A stretch of 64,000 bases of DNA from Halobacillus litoralis (GCF_004101865.1 NZ_CP026118.1:1257001-1321000); one strand, 5' to 3'; shown: positions 26,504-36,028, numbered from the stretch's first letter. Program-made: numbers and translations. Notes: generated from the letters alone by a model not told the origin.

Positions 26504-26600
26504 TCGGCATCCTCCTCAAATGATTGTTCAGTTTATATCCTTCCCAAGTATATTACACCCTATTTTTTTAAGAAAGAAAAGTATCTTTTTTAAACAACAA

Positions 26601-26635
26601 AGCCAGCAAGGTCCACTTTCAGAACCTCGCTGGCT
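26601..26635 (-). terminator. Terminator of the 141-aa membrane-anchored gene
   Basis: AGCCAGCAAGGT / ACCTCGCTGGCT, one mismatch, overlapping the stop codon; on the minus strand followed by TTGTTGTTT. Confidence 0.7.
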
Positions 26636-27059
26636 ATAATTTATCGATTAATCTTTTTAATGCTTGTGTCACTTGGTATATTGACCTATCTTGTTTAAGA
26701 ACGTGCCAGTAATCAGAATAAAAATATACTTCAAGCAGAGTGTCATTATTACTCTTCAATTTCAGTGCGCCATTAATCTCGGTCGTTTCTTCTGTTTCTT
26801 GCGCTTGAGGGGAATTTTTCATCGCCTTTAGGAATTGACGGATATCCCCTTCCTGCTCAACCCTGTATGACGTCCGTTCTTCCCCATCCAAACTGTAATA
26901 GGTAAGCGTCAAAGGGCGTTCATAATCACTCCAGCTATGGGGAGTGATGGCATCTTTACTGAAAACGACAGGATTAAAAAAGTACCTTTGGTCAATATAG
27001 ACGACACAACTGGCAATCAATGTCACGATTCCAATCAACACTAAAAGTTTTCTCCCCAT
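26634..27059 (-). CDS. Signal-anchored extracytoplasmic protein of unknown function
   Basis: 141 aa. Residues 4-22 (KLLVLIGIVTLIASCVVYI) form an N-terminal membrane anchor; the Cys at about 18 lacks a proper lipobox, so lipidation is doubtful. The rest is a soluble domain with several beta strands (LTLTYYSLDGEERTSYRVEQEGDIRQFLKAMKN, LLEVYFYSDYWHVL). No known domain is recognised. SD AGAGGTGAGAGG. Confidence 0.65.
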   Translation of the reverse strand: MGRKLLVLIGIVTLIASCVVYIDQRYFFNPVVFSKDAITPHSWSDYERPLTLTYYSLDGEERTSYRVEQEGDIRQFLKAMKNSPQAQETEETTEINGALKLKSNNDTLLEVYFYSDYWHVLKQDRSIYQVTQALKRLIDKL

Positions 27060-27228
27060 CCTCTCACCTCTTTACCATGTCCATCATAACATAAAATAGG
27101 TATTTTATTCCATTTTATATGTATGTAAATTCAATAAAATATGATTGTATACTATATACTACGGTGAAAAATGGAGATAGTTTCTTATAATTATAAGAAG
27201 TTCCTATATAAATACAAAAAAAGATAAA

Positions 27229-27257
27229 AAAACAGGAGTGATGCCCACTCCTGTTTC
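27229..27257 (-). terminator. Terminator of the aldehyde dehydrogenase gene
   Basis: AAACAGGAGTG / CACTCCTGTTT with ATGCC loop, T7 on the minus strand. Confidence 0.88.
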
Positions 27258-27263
27258 TTATCT

Positions 27264-28688
27264 TTATTCAGGGAAGCCTAAAATTGTTTTCGTTTCCAAA
27301 TACTCTTCAATTCCGTAATCTCCCCACTCTCTTCCGATGCCTGACCGTTTATAGCCACCGAATGGAGCAGCAAAATCAGCTTCAGCGTCATTCACTTTTA
27401 CACGCCCAGCCCTGATTCCTGAAGCTACCTTTCTTAGGTTCTCTGGATTTTCACCTACCACGTAGCCCGCTAAACCATAATACGTATCATTAGCTATCTC
27501 TATCGCTTCATCAATGGAATCATAGGTAATGATGGACATGACCGGTCCGAAAATTTCTTCCTGAGCAATTACCATGTCATTTTTCACATCTGTGAAGACA
27601 GTCGGTTTTGCATAATAACCTTTATCCAATCCTTCAGGTTTACCTGTTCCACCGACAAGAAGAGTAGCTCCTTCTTCCTGCCCTTTTTCAATATATGATT
27701 GGACAGTATCCCACTGTTTCTTCGCAACCAAGGGACCAGTACGATTGTCTTCTCGTGGATCTCCAACCGGAAATTCAGGAAGAACATTTTTAACAGCCTT
27801 TTCAAATGATTCCTTCATGGAAGATGGAACAAGAACACGAGTTGCTGCGGAACAAACTTGACCGGTGTTTGTAGCAATATGGCCAACCGCTGTTCTGGCA
27901 GCTTGCTCAACATCTGCATCATCAAGGACGACAAGTGGGGATTTCCCACCTAACTCAAGGGCAAAGTTTTTGATTGTTTCAGATGCATTTTCCATAATTT
28001 TTTGACCGACAGCTCCTGAACCTGTAAACGATACAAAATCGATATCCGGATGAGAGCTGATTCCATTACCGATCACTGAGCCAGAACCATTCACTAAATT
28101 AAATACACCCTTCGGTACGCCAGCCGCTTCAAATATTTCTGTTAAAATGACAGCAGCGAACGGCGTAAGCTCTGCAGGCTTCAATATGACAGGACTACCG
28201 GCAGCAAAAGCACTTGCAATCTTAGTGGACGTCTGATTTGTCGGGAAGTTCCAAGGTGTAATAAGACCACTGATACCGATCGTATCTTTCATGACGGTAT
28301 GCCCGCCTCGGTTTTCAATGAAAGAAAATTCCTTCAGTGATTCTGCCGCTTGGGCAAAATGATTATAACCCATCATATAATGTACATTTTCTGATACCGA
28401 CAAGGGAGAACCCAATTCATCTGTAATCGTTTCGATTATATCGTCTTTTCTTTTTTCATATTCCTGGGCAATTCTTTCCAGTAATTCAATTCTTTCCTGT
28501 TTTGAAGTTTGAGAAAAAGAAGGAAAGGCAGCACGGGCTGCTTTTACAGCTTTATCAAGATCTTCTTTCGTACCTAGACTGATGGTACCGATGACTTCTT
28601 CAGTAGCGGGATTGATGACATCTTCTGTCTCATCCCCTGTTGAGTCTATCCATTCTCCATTTATATAGTGCTTCAAGTAGTTACGCAT
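27264..28688 (-). CDS. NAD(P)-dependent aldehyde dehydrogenase
   Basis: Cytoplasmic oxidoreductase of 474 aa converting aldehydes to acids. Catalytic Cys279 ([12 protein letters not shown]) and general base Glu245 (ALELGGKSP) are present, with [11 protein letters not shown] (144-152), FTGSGAVGQ and QEEIFGPV. The length and motifs fit the broad-substrate ALDH family rather than betaine aldehyde dehydrogenase specifically; an osmoprotectant role is not supported by the neighbours. SD AAAGGAGACG. It is divergent from purU. Confidence 0.92.
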   Translation of the reverse strand: MRNYLKHYINGEWIDSTGDETEDVINPATEEVIGTISLGTKEDLDKAVKAARAAFPSFSQTSKQERIELLERIAQEYEKRKDDIIETITDELGSPLSVSENVHYMMGYNHFAQAAESLKEFSFIENRGGHTVMKDTIGISGLITPWNFPTNQTSTKIASAFAAGSPVILKPAELTPFAAVILTEIFEAAGVPKGVFNLVNGSGSVIGNGISSHPDIDFVSFTGSGAVGQKIMENASETIKNFALELGGKSPLVVLDDADVEQAARTAVGHIATNTGQVCSAATRVLVPSSMKESFEKAVKNVLPEFPVGDPREDNRTGPLVAKKQWDTVQSYIEKGQEEGATLLVGGTGKPEGLDKGYYAKPTVFTDVKNDMVIAQEEIFGPVMSIITYDSIDEAIEIANDTYYGLAGYVVGENPENLRKVASGIRAGRVKVNDAEADFAAPFGGYKRSGIGREWGDYGIEEYLETKTILGFPE

Positions 28689-28842
28689 TTTACACGTCTC
28701 CTTTAGTAAACGAATTTTTTATCGTTCTGAAAGACTGTAACCGTTTTTTTCCACTTTCAAACATTACCTGTTCTTTGCTCCACTTCTCAAAAGCACTTCA
28801 CTCATCTATAATTGGTACAACAATAAGGAAAGGTGGGGGATC

Positions 28843-29739
28843 ATGTCTTCGACTAATCAACAAATCCAACAATATCTGACTAAAAACGAGGACAAGACTC
28901 GATTACTTGTCAGTTGTCCCGATCAACCCGGGATCGTATCAAGCATTTCCAAATTTTTATATGAACATGAAGCCAACATTGTAGAATCAAGCCAGTATAC
29001 AACAGACCATGTTGAGGGGACTTTTTTTCTCCGCATCGTTTTTGCATCGAATAATATAAAAGATAAAGAAACAATGTTGAAAAGAGACTTCCAATCCATT
29101 GCTGACCAATTTGACATGAATTGGCGAATGAGCTTTTTACACAATTTAAAAAAGACAGCCATTTTCGCCTCCAAGGAACTTCACTGTCTAAGGGAATTAT
29201 TATATGAATGGGAAAGCGGAGATCTCATGACAGATATCTCGCTTGTAATCAGTAACCATGAAACAGGACGAGAGCTGGTCGAATCCTTCGGTATACCTTT
29301 TCATTACATCCCAGCAAACAAAGATATCCGGAATGAGGTGGAAGCAAAACAACTTGAATTACTTGAGGAGTATAAAATCGACTTGATCGTTTTGGCCCGA
29401 TATATGCAAATCCTAACACCAAAGTTTGTAGCGACTCATCCTTCAAGCATTATTAATATCCACCATTCGTTCTTGCCGGCATTCATTGGAGCGAGCCCTC
29501 ATAAACGGGCCTATCAACGTGGAGTCAAACTGATCGGCGCAACCTCCCACTATGTCACAGATGATTTGGACGAAGGACCTATCATTGAGCAAGATGTCAT
29601 TCGAGTAGACCATCGCAATAGCGTCAATGATTTGAAGAAAAAGGGAAGGCTGATTGAACGCAGTGTATTAGCACGAGCTGTGAAATGGGAAATCGAAGAT
29701 CGCGTCCTCGTTCACGAAAATAAGACAATCGTTTTTTAA
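28843..29739 (+). CDS. purU: Formyltetrahydrofolate deformylase
   Basis: Hydrolyses 10-formyl-THF to THF and formate, balancing the one-carbon pool. N-terminal ACT-like domain (LVSCPDQPGIVSSISKFLYE, residues about 22-42) and a formyltransferase domain with LARYMQILTPKFV, INIHHSFLPAFIGASPHKRAYQRGVKLIGATSHYV (active-site His and Asn region) and DEGPIIEQ. 298 aa is normal. SD AAGGTGGGGG. No glycine riboswitch is evident in the 150-base leader region. Monocistronic. Confidence 0.93.
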   Translation: MSSTNQQIQQYLTKNEDKTRLLVSCPDQPGIVSSISKFLYEHEANIVESSQYTTDHVEGTFFLRIVFASNNIKDKETMLKRDFQSIADQFDMNWRMSFLHNLKKTAIFASKELHCLRELLYEWESGDLMTDISLVISNHETGRELVESFGIPFHYIPANKDIRNEVEAKQLELLEEYKIDLIVLARYMQILTPKFVATHPSSIINIHHSFLPAFIGASPHKRAYQRGVKLIGATSHYVTDDLDEGPIIEQDVIRVDHRNSVNDLKKKGRLIERSVLARAVKWEIEDRVLVHENKTIVF

Positions 29740-29786
29740 GCGAATGAGTAAAGGACAATGGCTTTTGGTCACGTGTCTGTCTATAT

Positions 29787-29819
29787 AAAAAAACCTGGTT
29801 CCCTTCCAGGTTTTTTTTT
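29787..29819 (+). terminator. Terminator of purU
   Basis: AAAACCTGG - TTCCCTT - CCAGGTTT with nine T at the end. Confidence 0.9.
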
Positions 29820-29886
29820 ATGAAATTCTCCTTAACCTGCACATAAAATGTTCATAGAGAGAAATCTTTCTGTGGAGGCGATCTAC

Positions 29887-30381
29887 ATGATCCATACAGT
29901 TAAACCCGGGGAAACTTTAACGCAAATCTCAAGAGACTACCGTACTCCTCTTGGAGAAATACTGTCTGTAAACCAAATCCCAAATCCTAATTTGATTTAT
30001 CCTGGCCAAAGACTCGAAATCCCTGGTTTTCCCCCGATAGAAACCATCACTTATAGGATCGATATATCTGTTAACAATCGTCAATTACGCTTATATAAAA
30101 ATGGGATATTACAAAAGCAATATCCCATCGCTGTTGGCAGAATGCTGTCCAACACTCCCACCGGAAATTTCATCATCATAAATAAAGCACCCGATCCGGG
30201 CGGCCCATTCGGGACGATGTGGATGAGCTTGTCCAAAGAACACTACGGCATACACGGTACAAATAATCCAAGTTCTATTGGTAAAGCAGTATCCAAAGGC
30301 TGCATCAGGATGTTCAACGAAGATGTTGAAGAACTAGCCAGGACCATTCCAATCGGTACGCCTGTCACCATTCATCTTTAG
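29887..30381 (+). CDS. ykuD: LysM-YkuD L,D-transpeptidase
   Basis: Spore or cell-wall enzyme of 164 aa making 3-3 peptidoglycan crosslinks. A LysM domain (residues 1-46, [16 protein letters not shown]) precedes the YkuD domain with [12 protein letters not shown] and SKGCIRM; catalytic Cys139 and His123. There is no classical signal peptide, as in B. subtilis YkuD (also 164 aa). An upstream in-frame ATG at 29848 exists but GGAGG at 29874-29878 favours the ATG at 29887. Confidence 0.9.
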   Translation: MIHTVKPGETLTQISRDYRTPLGEILSVNQIPNPNLIYPGQRLEIPGFPPIETITYRIDISVNNRQLRLYKNGILQKQYPIAVGRMLSNTPTGNFIIINKAPDPGGPFGTMWMSLSKEHYGIHGTNNPSSIGKAVSKGCIRMFNEDVEELARTIPIGTPVTIHL

Positions 30382-30471
30382 CTCATAAAGAATCAACCGA
30401 ATTATTCTATGTTCGTCTGCACCGGATACAGAAAGGGGATGAGGGACAAGAGCTGAGCGGGGTTAGGTTCA

Positions 30472-30693
30472 GTGATTTCCCCCAAAAAAACGAGCTCCCC
30501 CTTTCCTTCCCAACAGCAAATAGAAGCCTCCGAAAACTTTACATTAAAAGAGCCTGACAAAGCCCATCACCTTTGTAATTATGTGGCTACTGGAGAACTG
30601 CGACTTTCTGAGTTATACATCAAAGAAAAAGCCGAGTTGGACGATTTTATCGTTCAACTCGGATCCTCTAGATTGAAAAGGTTTTTTCAGTAG
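30472..30693 (+). CDS. Hypothetical protein, 73 aa
   Basis: GTG-started ORF with only a weak SD (GCGGGG about 10 bases upstream). The hydrophilic product (LHNYVATGELRLSELYIKE-like middle, KAELDDFIVQLGSSRLKRFFQ-like end) has no recognised domain. It converges with the RNase H-like gene with only 8 bases between ends. Could be a spurious ORF. Confidence 0.35.
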   Translation: MISPKKTSSPFPSQQQIEASENFTLKEPDKAHHLCNYVATGELRLSELYIKEKAELDDFIVQLGSSRLKRFFQ

Positions 30694-30701
30694 CCTCGTA
30701 A

Positions 30702-31373
30702 TTACTGCCCTCTTTTTTCATGTCGATCAATCGTACTCGTAACTTCTACGCCATTCAATGCTTGAGTGGCCAGACGATCTGCTTCCCGGTTATCTTTGCG
30801 GGTGATAAGTTCAAAACTCGGAGTAATACCCATTTGCTCCAACTTTTCATCAATTCGCTCCGCCCAATTCAATAAAACGTCATCCATAGTCGGCCATTCT
30901 TCATTCAATTGCTTAATGACCACTTGTGAGTCCCCTGAAAAAGTTACCGGAAGATTTTTCACGTCAAGCATTTCCAGTTCTTGGATGGCCAAATACAGTG
31001 CTGCATACTCCGCCTCATTGTTAGTAGCAAGTTCCTCCACTTTTGCATTTTTCCTTAATCTCATGGATTTACCATTTTGCTCATAATAGATGGCACATCC
31101 TAACCCTGACTTGCGGTTTTCGATTTCAAATCCTCCATCAAAATAAACGGTCAGATTATGAGGCTCTTTTTCTAAACCTGTCAGATACTTTCTCAAATCC
31201 TTCATCTTCCATGTCGTATCATAGTTATCTACAAAAGTTATATGATGTGCTCTGCCCGACCGCTCTAAATCCTCAGCAATGAGAAGTGCCTCCCCCACTG
31301 CCATTTCTTCAGATTTGAAAAAGGCCTCTGTTTTCTTCGGGGTCTTATATGTAAGTTCGATTGTGATTTTCAT
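30702..31373 (-). CDS. RNase H-like family protein (YpeP-like)
   Basis: A 223-aa protein. Residues about 72-205 form an RNase HI fold with acidic residues in order: FDGG (D), NNEAEYAAL (E), FSGDSQVVI (D) and NREADRLA (D), the usual DEDD set. The N-terminal 70 residues (KITIELTYKTPKKTEAFFKS...) are an extra domain found in B. subtilis YpeP-type proteins. Cytoplasmic; possible RNA:DNA-hybrid nuclease. SD AAGGAGGG. Monocistronic. Confidence 0.82.
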   Translation of the reverse strand: MKITIELTYKTPKKTEAFFKSEEMAVGEALLIAEDLERSGRAHHITFVDNYDTTWKMKDLRKYLTGLEKEPHNLTVYFDGGFEIENRKSGLGCAIYYEQNGKSMRLRKNAKVEELATNNEAEYAALYLAIQELEMLDVKNLPVTFSGDSQVVIKQLNEEWPTMDDVLLNWAERIDEKLEQMGITPSFELITRKDNREADRLATQALNGVEVTSTIDRHEKRGQ

Positions 31374-31454
31374 TTCATTCCCTCCTTTTCCGTTTAATTA
31401 CCTCTTCCTTTAATTGTACCCTCCTATCTGCCTCATTATTTAAATACTCCTTTA

Positions 31455-31880
31455 CTAGATGTGTTTGTAAAAGCCTGTCGCTGTACCTTCAAATCCATAA
31501 TGACGATAAATTTCATGGGTAGCCTCTCTTTCTTTCCTGTTGCCACTGTTCAGCATCACTGTAGTCGCATCATTCGCTTTCCCCCATTGCTCTGCTGCTT
31601 TCATAAGCTTCCCTCCAATACCCTTGCCCTGACTATCTTCATTTACAGCAAAGGCAATGACTCTAACATGAGGTTCATCCGTATGATATGCGTAACTCAA
31701 TCTCATCCCTATCATACCTGATAGTTTCTCATTTTCCTCCCATACAAATGTTTGGTACTCTTCCTTAGAAAAGATCCTTTCCATTCTGGTTCTCATCTTT
31801 TCTGCTGTTGTTGGATATCCTAAAGTTTTCATCAATGGCACAAGAGCATCTGCATCTCTGGTATTTGCTTCCCGTAACAT
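31455..31880 (-). CDS. GNAT-family N-acetyltransferase
   Basis: 141 aa with the acetyl-CoA loop in VNEDSQGKGIGGKLMKAAEQWGKA (Q/R-x-x-G-x-G/A pattern) and the terminal EIYRHYGFEGTATGFYK. The first part (MLREANTRDADALVPLMKTLGYP) is typical of GCN5-type enzymes. Substrate unknown. SD AGAGGTG. Confidence 0.85.
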   Translation of the reverse strand: MLREANTRDADALVPLMKTLGYPTTAEKMRTRMERIFSKEEYQTFVWEENEKLSGMIGMRLSYAYHTDEPHVRVIAFAVNEDSQGKGIGGKLMKAAEQWGKANDATTVMLNSGNRKEREATHEIYRHYGFEGTATGFYKHI

Positions 31881-31925
31881 GACAAGTACACCTCTTTCCT
31901 TTTAATTTTCACCTTAATATTCGCA

Positions 31926-31962
31926 GTAAAAAACCTGAAGATCATAGTCGACCTTCAGGTTT
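31926..31962 (-). terminator. Terminator of the acyl-CoA synthetase gene
   Basis: AAACCTGAAG / CTTCAGGTTT with six T on the minus strand, 11 bases after the stop codon. Confidence 0.85.
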
Positions 31963-31972
31963 GTCGTCATTT

Positions 31973-33541
31973 CTAGACGTTTTCTTTTTGGCGGAGTTCT
32001 ACACGTCTGATTTTCCCTGATGTTGTCTTAGGCAATTCTTTAATGAATTCTACTTTTCTTGGATATTTATAAGGAGCGGTCAAGTCTTTAACATGGCTCT
32101 GTAATTCTTTGGTTAAATCATCGTTTGCTTCATATCCATCCTGCAAGACGATATAGGCCTTGACGACGTTCCCGCGAACTTCATCCGGGCTCGCTACAAC
32201 CGCGCACTCTTGGACAGCCGAATGTTTGACGAGTGCATCTTCAACTTCAAAAGGTCCGATGGTATATCCGGAACTGATGATAATATCATCACTCCGACCT
32301 TCAAACCAAAAGTATCCATCTTCATCTTTTGCTGCTTGGTCCCCAGTTACATAATAATTTCCGCGCCTTGACATTTTTGTTCGTTCTGGATCTTTGAAAT
32401 ATTCTTTGAAAAGCGCCGGGGTATCCAGATGAACGGCGATATCTCCCACCTCCCCCGGCCCTACTGGAGCTCCCATTTCATCAATGATCTCCACTTGATT
32501 TCCCGGGGTTGGCCGTCCCATTGAGCCTGGGCGCACCTCCATATCTTTCATAATACCGACAAGCAGTGTATTTTCTGTTTGACCATAGCCATCCCTGACC
32601 GTAACATTAAAATGGTTTGTGAACGTATCAATGACTTCTCTGTTTAATGGTTCACCGGCGGAAACAGCACTGTGCAATCCTGATAACCTATAATCTGATA
32701 AATTATCGACTTTCGCCATCAAACGGTATTCTGTCGGTGTACAGCACAGCACATTCACCTCGTGCTCGTCCATCAAGCTCAAGTATTTCTTCGGGTCGAA
32801 TTTACCTTGAAAAATCAGGCCTTGGGCTCCTGTACCTAACACCGACAAGAACGGACTCCAAATCCACTTTTGCCAGCCTGGACCAGCTGTAGCCCACACG
32901 GTATCACCATCTTTGATTGCGAGCCATTTATCTGCAGCGGTCTTCAAATGAGCATATCCCCACCCATGTGTGTGGACGACCCCTTTAGGATTCCCAGTGG
33001 TTCCTGAAGTGTATGATAGAAATGCAATATCATCTCTTGAAGTATCAGCAAGCGCCATCTCATCACTGTAATCTTCCATCAACTCATCAAGAGCGAGCCA
33101 GCCTTCCTTAGACCCGCCTACAGAAAAAGTGATAAGTCGTTCGAATTCTTTCACATCATGAAATTGATCTGTGAAGGGATGATAGCTCACCACAGCGCTG
33201 ACTTCACCATGGGATACACGATATTGTAAATCTTTTGTCCGCAACATTTCAGAACTCGGGATAACTACAAGCCCTGCTTTAAGAGCAGCAATATAGACTT
33301 GATACGCCTCAATCAGCCTTGGAATCATCACGAGCACTTTATCCCCTGGTGTAAGACCTTGCCCAAGGAAAGCGTTTCCAATTTTGTTTGCATTCTTCAT
33401 CAATTGATCATATGTAACTTCTCTTTTTTCTCCTTGTTCGTTCAACCATAACAATGCTTTGCGACCAGCTTCATCCGCAAACTTTTCCATTTCTGAGACA
33501 ACATTGTACCTTTCAGGAGCAATCAATTCTTCTCTGTTCAT
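31973..33541 (-). CDS. Acyl-CoA synthetase of the MbcS / medium-chain type
   Basis: AMP-forming ligase activating a short or branched carboxylic acid to its CoA thioester. The ANL motifs are present: SYTSGTTGNPKGVVHTHG (A3, residues about 172), YGQTEN (A5), TGDQAAKDEDGYFWFEGRSDDII (A7-A8) and the C-terminal catalytic lysine in TTSGKIRR. 522 aa and TAADKWLAIKDGDTVWATAGPGWQKW match the B. subtilis YtcI/MbcS (methylbutanoyl-CoA synthetase) group. SD GGGGAGGAA. Not near a fatty-acid or branched-chain gene cluster. Confidence 0.86.
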   Translation of the reverse strand: MNREELIAPERYNVVSEMEKFADEAGRKALLWLNEQGEKREVTYDQLMKNANKIGNAFLGQGLTPGDKVLVMIPRLIEAYQVYIAALKAGLVVIPSSEMLRTKDLQYRVSHGEVSAVVSYHPFTDQFHDVKEFERLITFSVGGSKEGWLALDELMEDYSDEMALADTSRDDIAFLSYTSGTTGNPKGVVHTHGWGYAHLKTAADKWLAIKDGDTVWATAGPGWQKWIWSPFLSVLGTGAQGLIFQGKFDPKKYLSLMDEHEVNVLCCTPTEYRLMAKVDNLSDYRLSGLHSAVSAGEPLNREVIDTFTNHFNVTVRDGYGQTENTLLVGIMKDMEVRPGSMGRPTPGNQVEIIDEMGAPVGPGEVGDIAVHLDTPALFKEYFKDPERTKMSRRGNYYVTGDQAAKDEDGYFWFEGRSDDIIISSGYTIGPFEVEDALVKHSAVQECAVVASPDEVRGNVVKAYIVLQDGYEANDDLTKELQSHVKDLTAPYKYPRKVEFIKELPKTTSGKIRRVELRQKENV

Positions 33542-33661
33542 TTTCTATTCCTCCCCTTTTAATGAGCGACTGTTCAGTTTGGTTCATTTCCATTATATCA
33601 AGTTTTCTAAATCTTTCAAATACTATATTTGACCATAGGAAACAGAATTGCCCTTATTAAA

Positions 33662-33691
33662 TTGACAGATAATTAAACCTTCTCCTATAAT
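33662..33691 (+). promoter_or_regulatory. Housekeeping promoter of the 67-aa gene
   Basis: TTGACA (33662-33667), 18-base spacer, TATAAT (33686-33691). Confidence 0.75.
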
Positions 33692-33723
33692 GAGATATAA
33701 GAAAAAGAAAGGAACGTGGCTGA

Positions 33724-33927
33724 ATGGAAACACGTCCAATGAAGATACATACGCTGACACCAAAGCTCGCTCTCTTCATATCGACCTTTATGCTCATCCC
33801 TTTTCTTTTTATTTCAATTATGACTAATAATTTCAACTATACGATTGCGTCGGTCATTACGCTCTTACTCATAAACCTTACAGCTTACATTAAGATTTTA
33901 CGCCTCAAAAAGAAAAAGAGCCTTTGA
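33724..33927 (+). CDS. Small membrane protein, 67 aa
   Basis: Two hydrophobic segments (about 15-32 and 38-58) and a basic end (KILRLKKKKSL). SD GAAAGGAA, about 12 bases upstream, is a little far; a consensus promoter (TTGACA-18-TATAAT) just upstream supports expression. Its end overlaps the terminator shared with the GntR gene. No family is recognised. Confidence 0.6.
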   Translation: METRPMKIHTLTPKLALFISTFMLIPFLFISIMTNNFNYTIASVITLLLINLTAYIKILRLKKKKSL

Positions 33928-33959
33928 GTTGTATTTCACACAACCTAAAGGCTCTTTTT
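33913..33959. terminator. Bidirectional terminator overlapping two coding ends
   Basis: AAAAAGAGCCTTTGAGTTGT pairs with ACAACCTAAAGGCTCTTTTT (small internal mismatch). The arms lie in the end of the 67-aa gene and of the convergent GntR gene. Confidence 0.85.
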
Positions 33960-34658
33960 CTTATCTATATACTCGAACCGATCTCTTTCCTCTAAAGACA
34001 TATAACGAAGACTCTCTTCCATATGTTGATCGATTAAATGGAGTAACCGTCCGAGGTTTTTCCCTCTGAAAGCTTCCAATATTAATTCATGTTCTTTAAA
34101 ACGTTTCTTTTCATCAAGATTTTCATCGAAAAAGACATCATATAACATTAAATAGACATTTATTTGATCAAGAATCCGCTCCGTAAAATCGATGAGGAAG
34201 GAGTTTTTAGTCTTTAAAGCCAACGACATATGAAACTGTTTATTGACTTCTAAATATTGCAGGATATCTTTTGTCTCGTAGGTCTTTTTTTCATGCTCTA
34301 TCCACTCACTCATTTGGAGAAGATCATCTTCTGAGATCGTTTCATGAATTAATTCGGCTGTCATTTTCTCTAAGTGGCGTCTCATATCAAATGCCTGGCG
34401 TATCTCATCTCTCGTGGGCTGGACCACAAAAGCACCACGATTGGAAACGATTTTGACCAGCCCTTCATTTTCAAGTCTGTTCATAGCATTGCGAATCGGC
34501 GTTCTAGACACTTTAAGTTCTTTTCCAATCGCTTTCTCGACAAGTTGAGTACCCGGTGCAATTTTTCGGAATAAAATAAATTCCTTCAAATATTCATATA
34601 CATCCTCTGTCCGTGATTGTCTCTCTTTTACGGTTTCAGTAAATGTTTGTCTTCGGAT
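33945..34658 (-). CDS. GntR (FadR/FCD) family regulator with unusual start
   Basis: DNA-binding regulator: wHTH (APGTQLVEKAIGKELKVSRTPIRNAMNRLENEGLV) and an FCD ligand/metal domain (EVNKQFHMSLA, EHELILEA). The first standard start, TTG at 34589, would cut off helix 1 of the wHTH. The same frame continues upstream as ATC CGA AGA CAA ACA ... to 34658 without ATG, GTG or TTG, and AAAAGGTGGG is 6 bases before the ATC, 13 bases after the YitT stop. Homologues as I recall begin MIRRQTF. Hence either a non-canonical ATC start, a mutated start, or a truncated protein. An operator-like site ATTGTAGTACAAT precedes the operon. Confidence 0.7.
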   Translation of the reverse strand: MRRQTFTETVKERQSRTEDVYEYLKEFILFRKIAPGTQLVEKAIGKELKVSRTPIRNAMNRLENEGLVKIVSNRGAFVVQPTRDEIRQAFDMRRHLEKMTAELIHETISEDDLLQMSEWIEHEKKTYETKDILQYLEVNKQFHMSLALKTKNSFLIDFTERILDQINVYLMLYDVFFDENLDEKKRFKEHELILEAFRGKNLGRLLHLIDQHMEESLRYMSLEERDRFEYIDKKKSL

Positions 34659-34671
34659 GATATCCCACCTT

Positions 34672-35520
34672 TTATGCTAAACGTTTGAAGTTTTCACCAA
34701 GAATTTCATTCATTGAATGGACGGTGATAAAAGCTTGCTCGTCCACAGATGTCATATATTTTTTCAAGCGAGTATAATCTTTCCGACTTAATATCGTCGT
34801 AATCACTTCTTTGTTTTCTTGCCTGAACGCACCTTTAGCCTGGTGAATGGTCGCTCCTCGTTTCAATTTATTTACGATGAAGTGGCGTACCAGCTCACTT
34901 TCACGACTGATAATGACGATTTCTTTATTATCTTCAAACTGTTGCAACATATAGTCGATGACGAGTCCGTTTAAAATCACTCCGAAGAAGGCGTACATCC
35001 CCACCGTAGGACCAAATAGGAAAATCGATGATGTAGCTATAGCGATGTCTGAGAATAGAACACCTTTCCCGACTTCGATAGAAAAGAATTTGTTCAAGAT
35101 CATAGCAAGGATATCTGTTCCGCCTGTAGAAGCTCCCTGATGAAAAACTAATGCCATACCAGAAGCAGCGATAATTTGACCGATGATCAACTGGATCAAT
35201 AAGTCATTGCTCAATGCTTCCTGCATTGGAAAATAGGCTTCTAGCCCCCATACCATGAAGGACAAAGCAAAACTTGCATAAATCGTTTTGAGTCCAAACT
35301 GAAATCCTAAAAAGATAAAACCGACAATGAATAATATGACATTCAATATAATCATAATAAGACCAAGTGACAGATCTGGGAACACTTTATTCAAAACGAT
35401 TGAAAGACCACTGACTCCTCCTGTAGCTAAATCATTCGGTGACAGGAAGAAATGAACATTTATTGCTACTCCTAGTGAACCTAAATTCATTAAAAGAAAT
35501 GACCACACTTTATTAAACAT
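34672..35520 (-). CDS. YitT-family membrane protein (DUF161 + DUF2179)
   Basis: 282 aa with five to six membrane helices (residues 5-175) and a C-terminal cytosolic DUF2179 domain (about 210-282, REVITTILSRKDYTRLKKYM-like). The pattern LSPNDLATGGVSGLSIVLNK and FHQGASTGGTDILAMILNK, repeated TGG-motifs, is typical of YitT/YpjC/YvjA proteins, whose function is unsettled. First gene of an operon with the GntR regulator (13-base gap). SD AAAAGGAGG. Confidence 0.88.
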   Translation of the reverse strand: MFNKVWSFLLMNLGSLGVAINVHFFLSPNDLATGGVSGLSIVLNKVFPDLSLGLIMIILNVILFIVGFIFLGFQFGLKTIYASFALSFMVWGLEAYFPMQEALSNDLLIQLIIGQIIAASGMALVFHQGASTGGTDILAMILNKFFSIEVGKGVLFSDIAIATSSIFLFGPTVGMYAFFGVILNGLVIDYMLQQFEDNKEIVIISRESELVRHFIVNKLKRGATIHQAKGAFRQENKEVITTILSRKDYTRLKKYMTSVDEQAFITVHSMNEILGENFKRLA

Positions 35521-35567
35521 CAGAAAGCCTCCTTTTCTGCGGTGTATGAAAAATTTGTCGAACGAAA

Positions 35568-35580
35568 ATTGTAGTACAAT
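35568..35580. promoter_or_regulatory. Candidate GntR operator
   Basis: ATTGTAGTACAAT is a 13-bp perfect palindrome (6-1-6) fitting the FadR-subfamily pattern TNGTNNNACNA. On the minus strand its TACAAT overlaps the -10 region upstream of YitT, so the regulator encoded second in the operon could control it. Confidence 0.5.
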
Positions 35581-35995
35581 CGGGATTATAGAGCCCTTAT
35601 AACCGTTTGTAAACAGCTTTGTTCAGAAAAAAATATTTTATTTTTTGTAAGCGATTGAAGGCTAAATTTTCAAAAGATTAAGTGTTGTGAAACCATTTTC
35701 TTTGGAAAGAATATTTATAATTTATCAAAAAATGCCGATATTTATAATATGCAGTCAATTTGTGAGGATAAGGTTTTCGTTAGTTATCCAAAATATATTC
35801 CAGTCTATTCCATTACTATTCACCCATGCTTTTAGTGTTATGGATTAACTAATAAGCGAATGGGAGATAGACCAGGAATTGCACATTAAACCGAGTGACG
35901 CGATTCATTGCATTAGAATAGAACATAAAACCATATACTTGGCAACCGCCTGGCAAGCCCTCCATAGCTGTGGAAATACTAAATTCCCAGACAGC
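35581..35995. other. Gene-free intergenic region
   Basis: AT-rich sequence between the YitT promoter region and the kinase terminator. Short overlapping ORFs on both strands lack ribosome sites. TGGCAA occurs twice near 35939-35955. No recognised RNA. Confidence 0.5.
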
Positions 35996-36028
35996 AAAAA
36001 AGCATCACCACTTCGAAGTGATGATGCT
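35996..36028 (-). terminator. Terminator of the histidine kinase gene
   Basis: AGCATCACCACTTCG / CGAAGTGATGATGCT pairing with six T on the minus strand, 13 bases after the stop codon. Confidence 0.85.
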
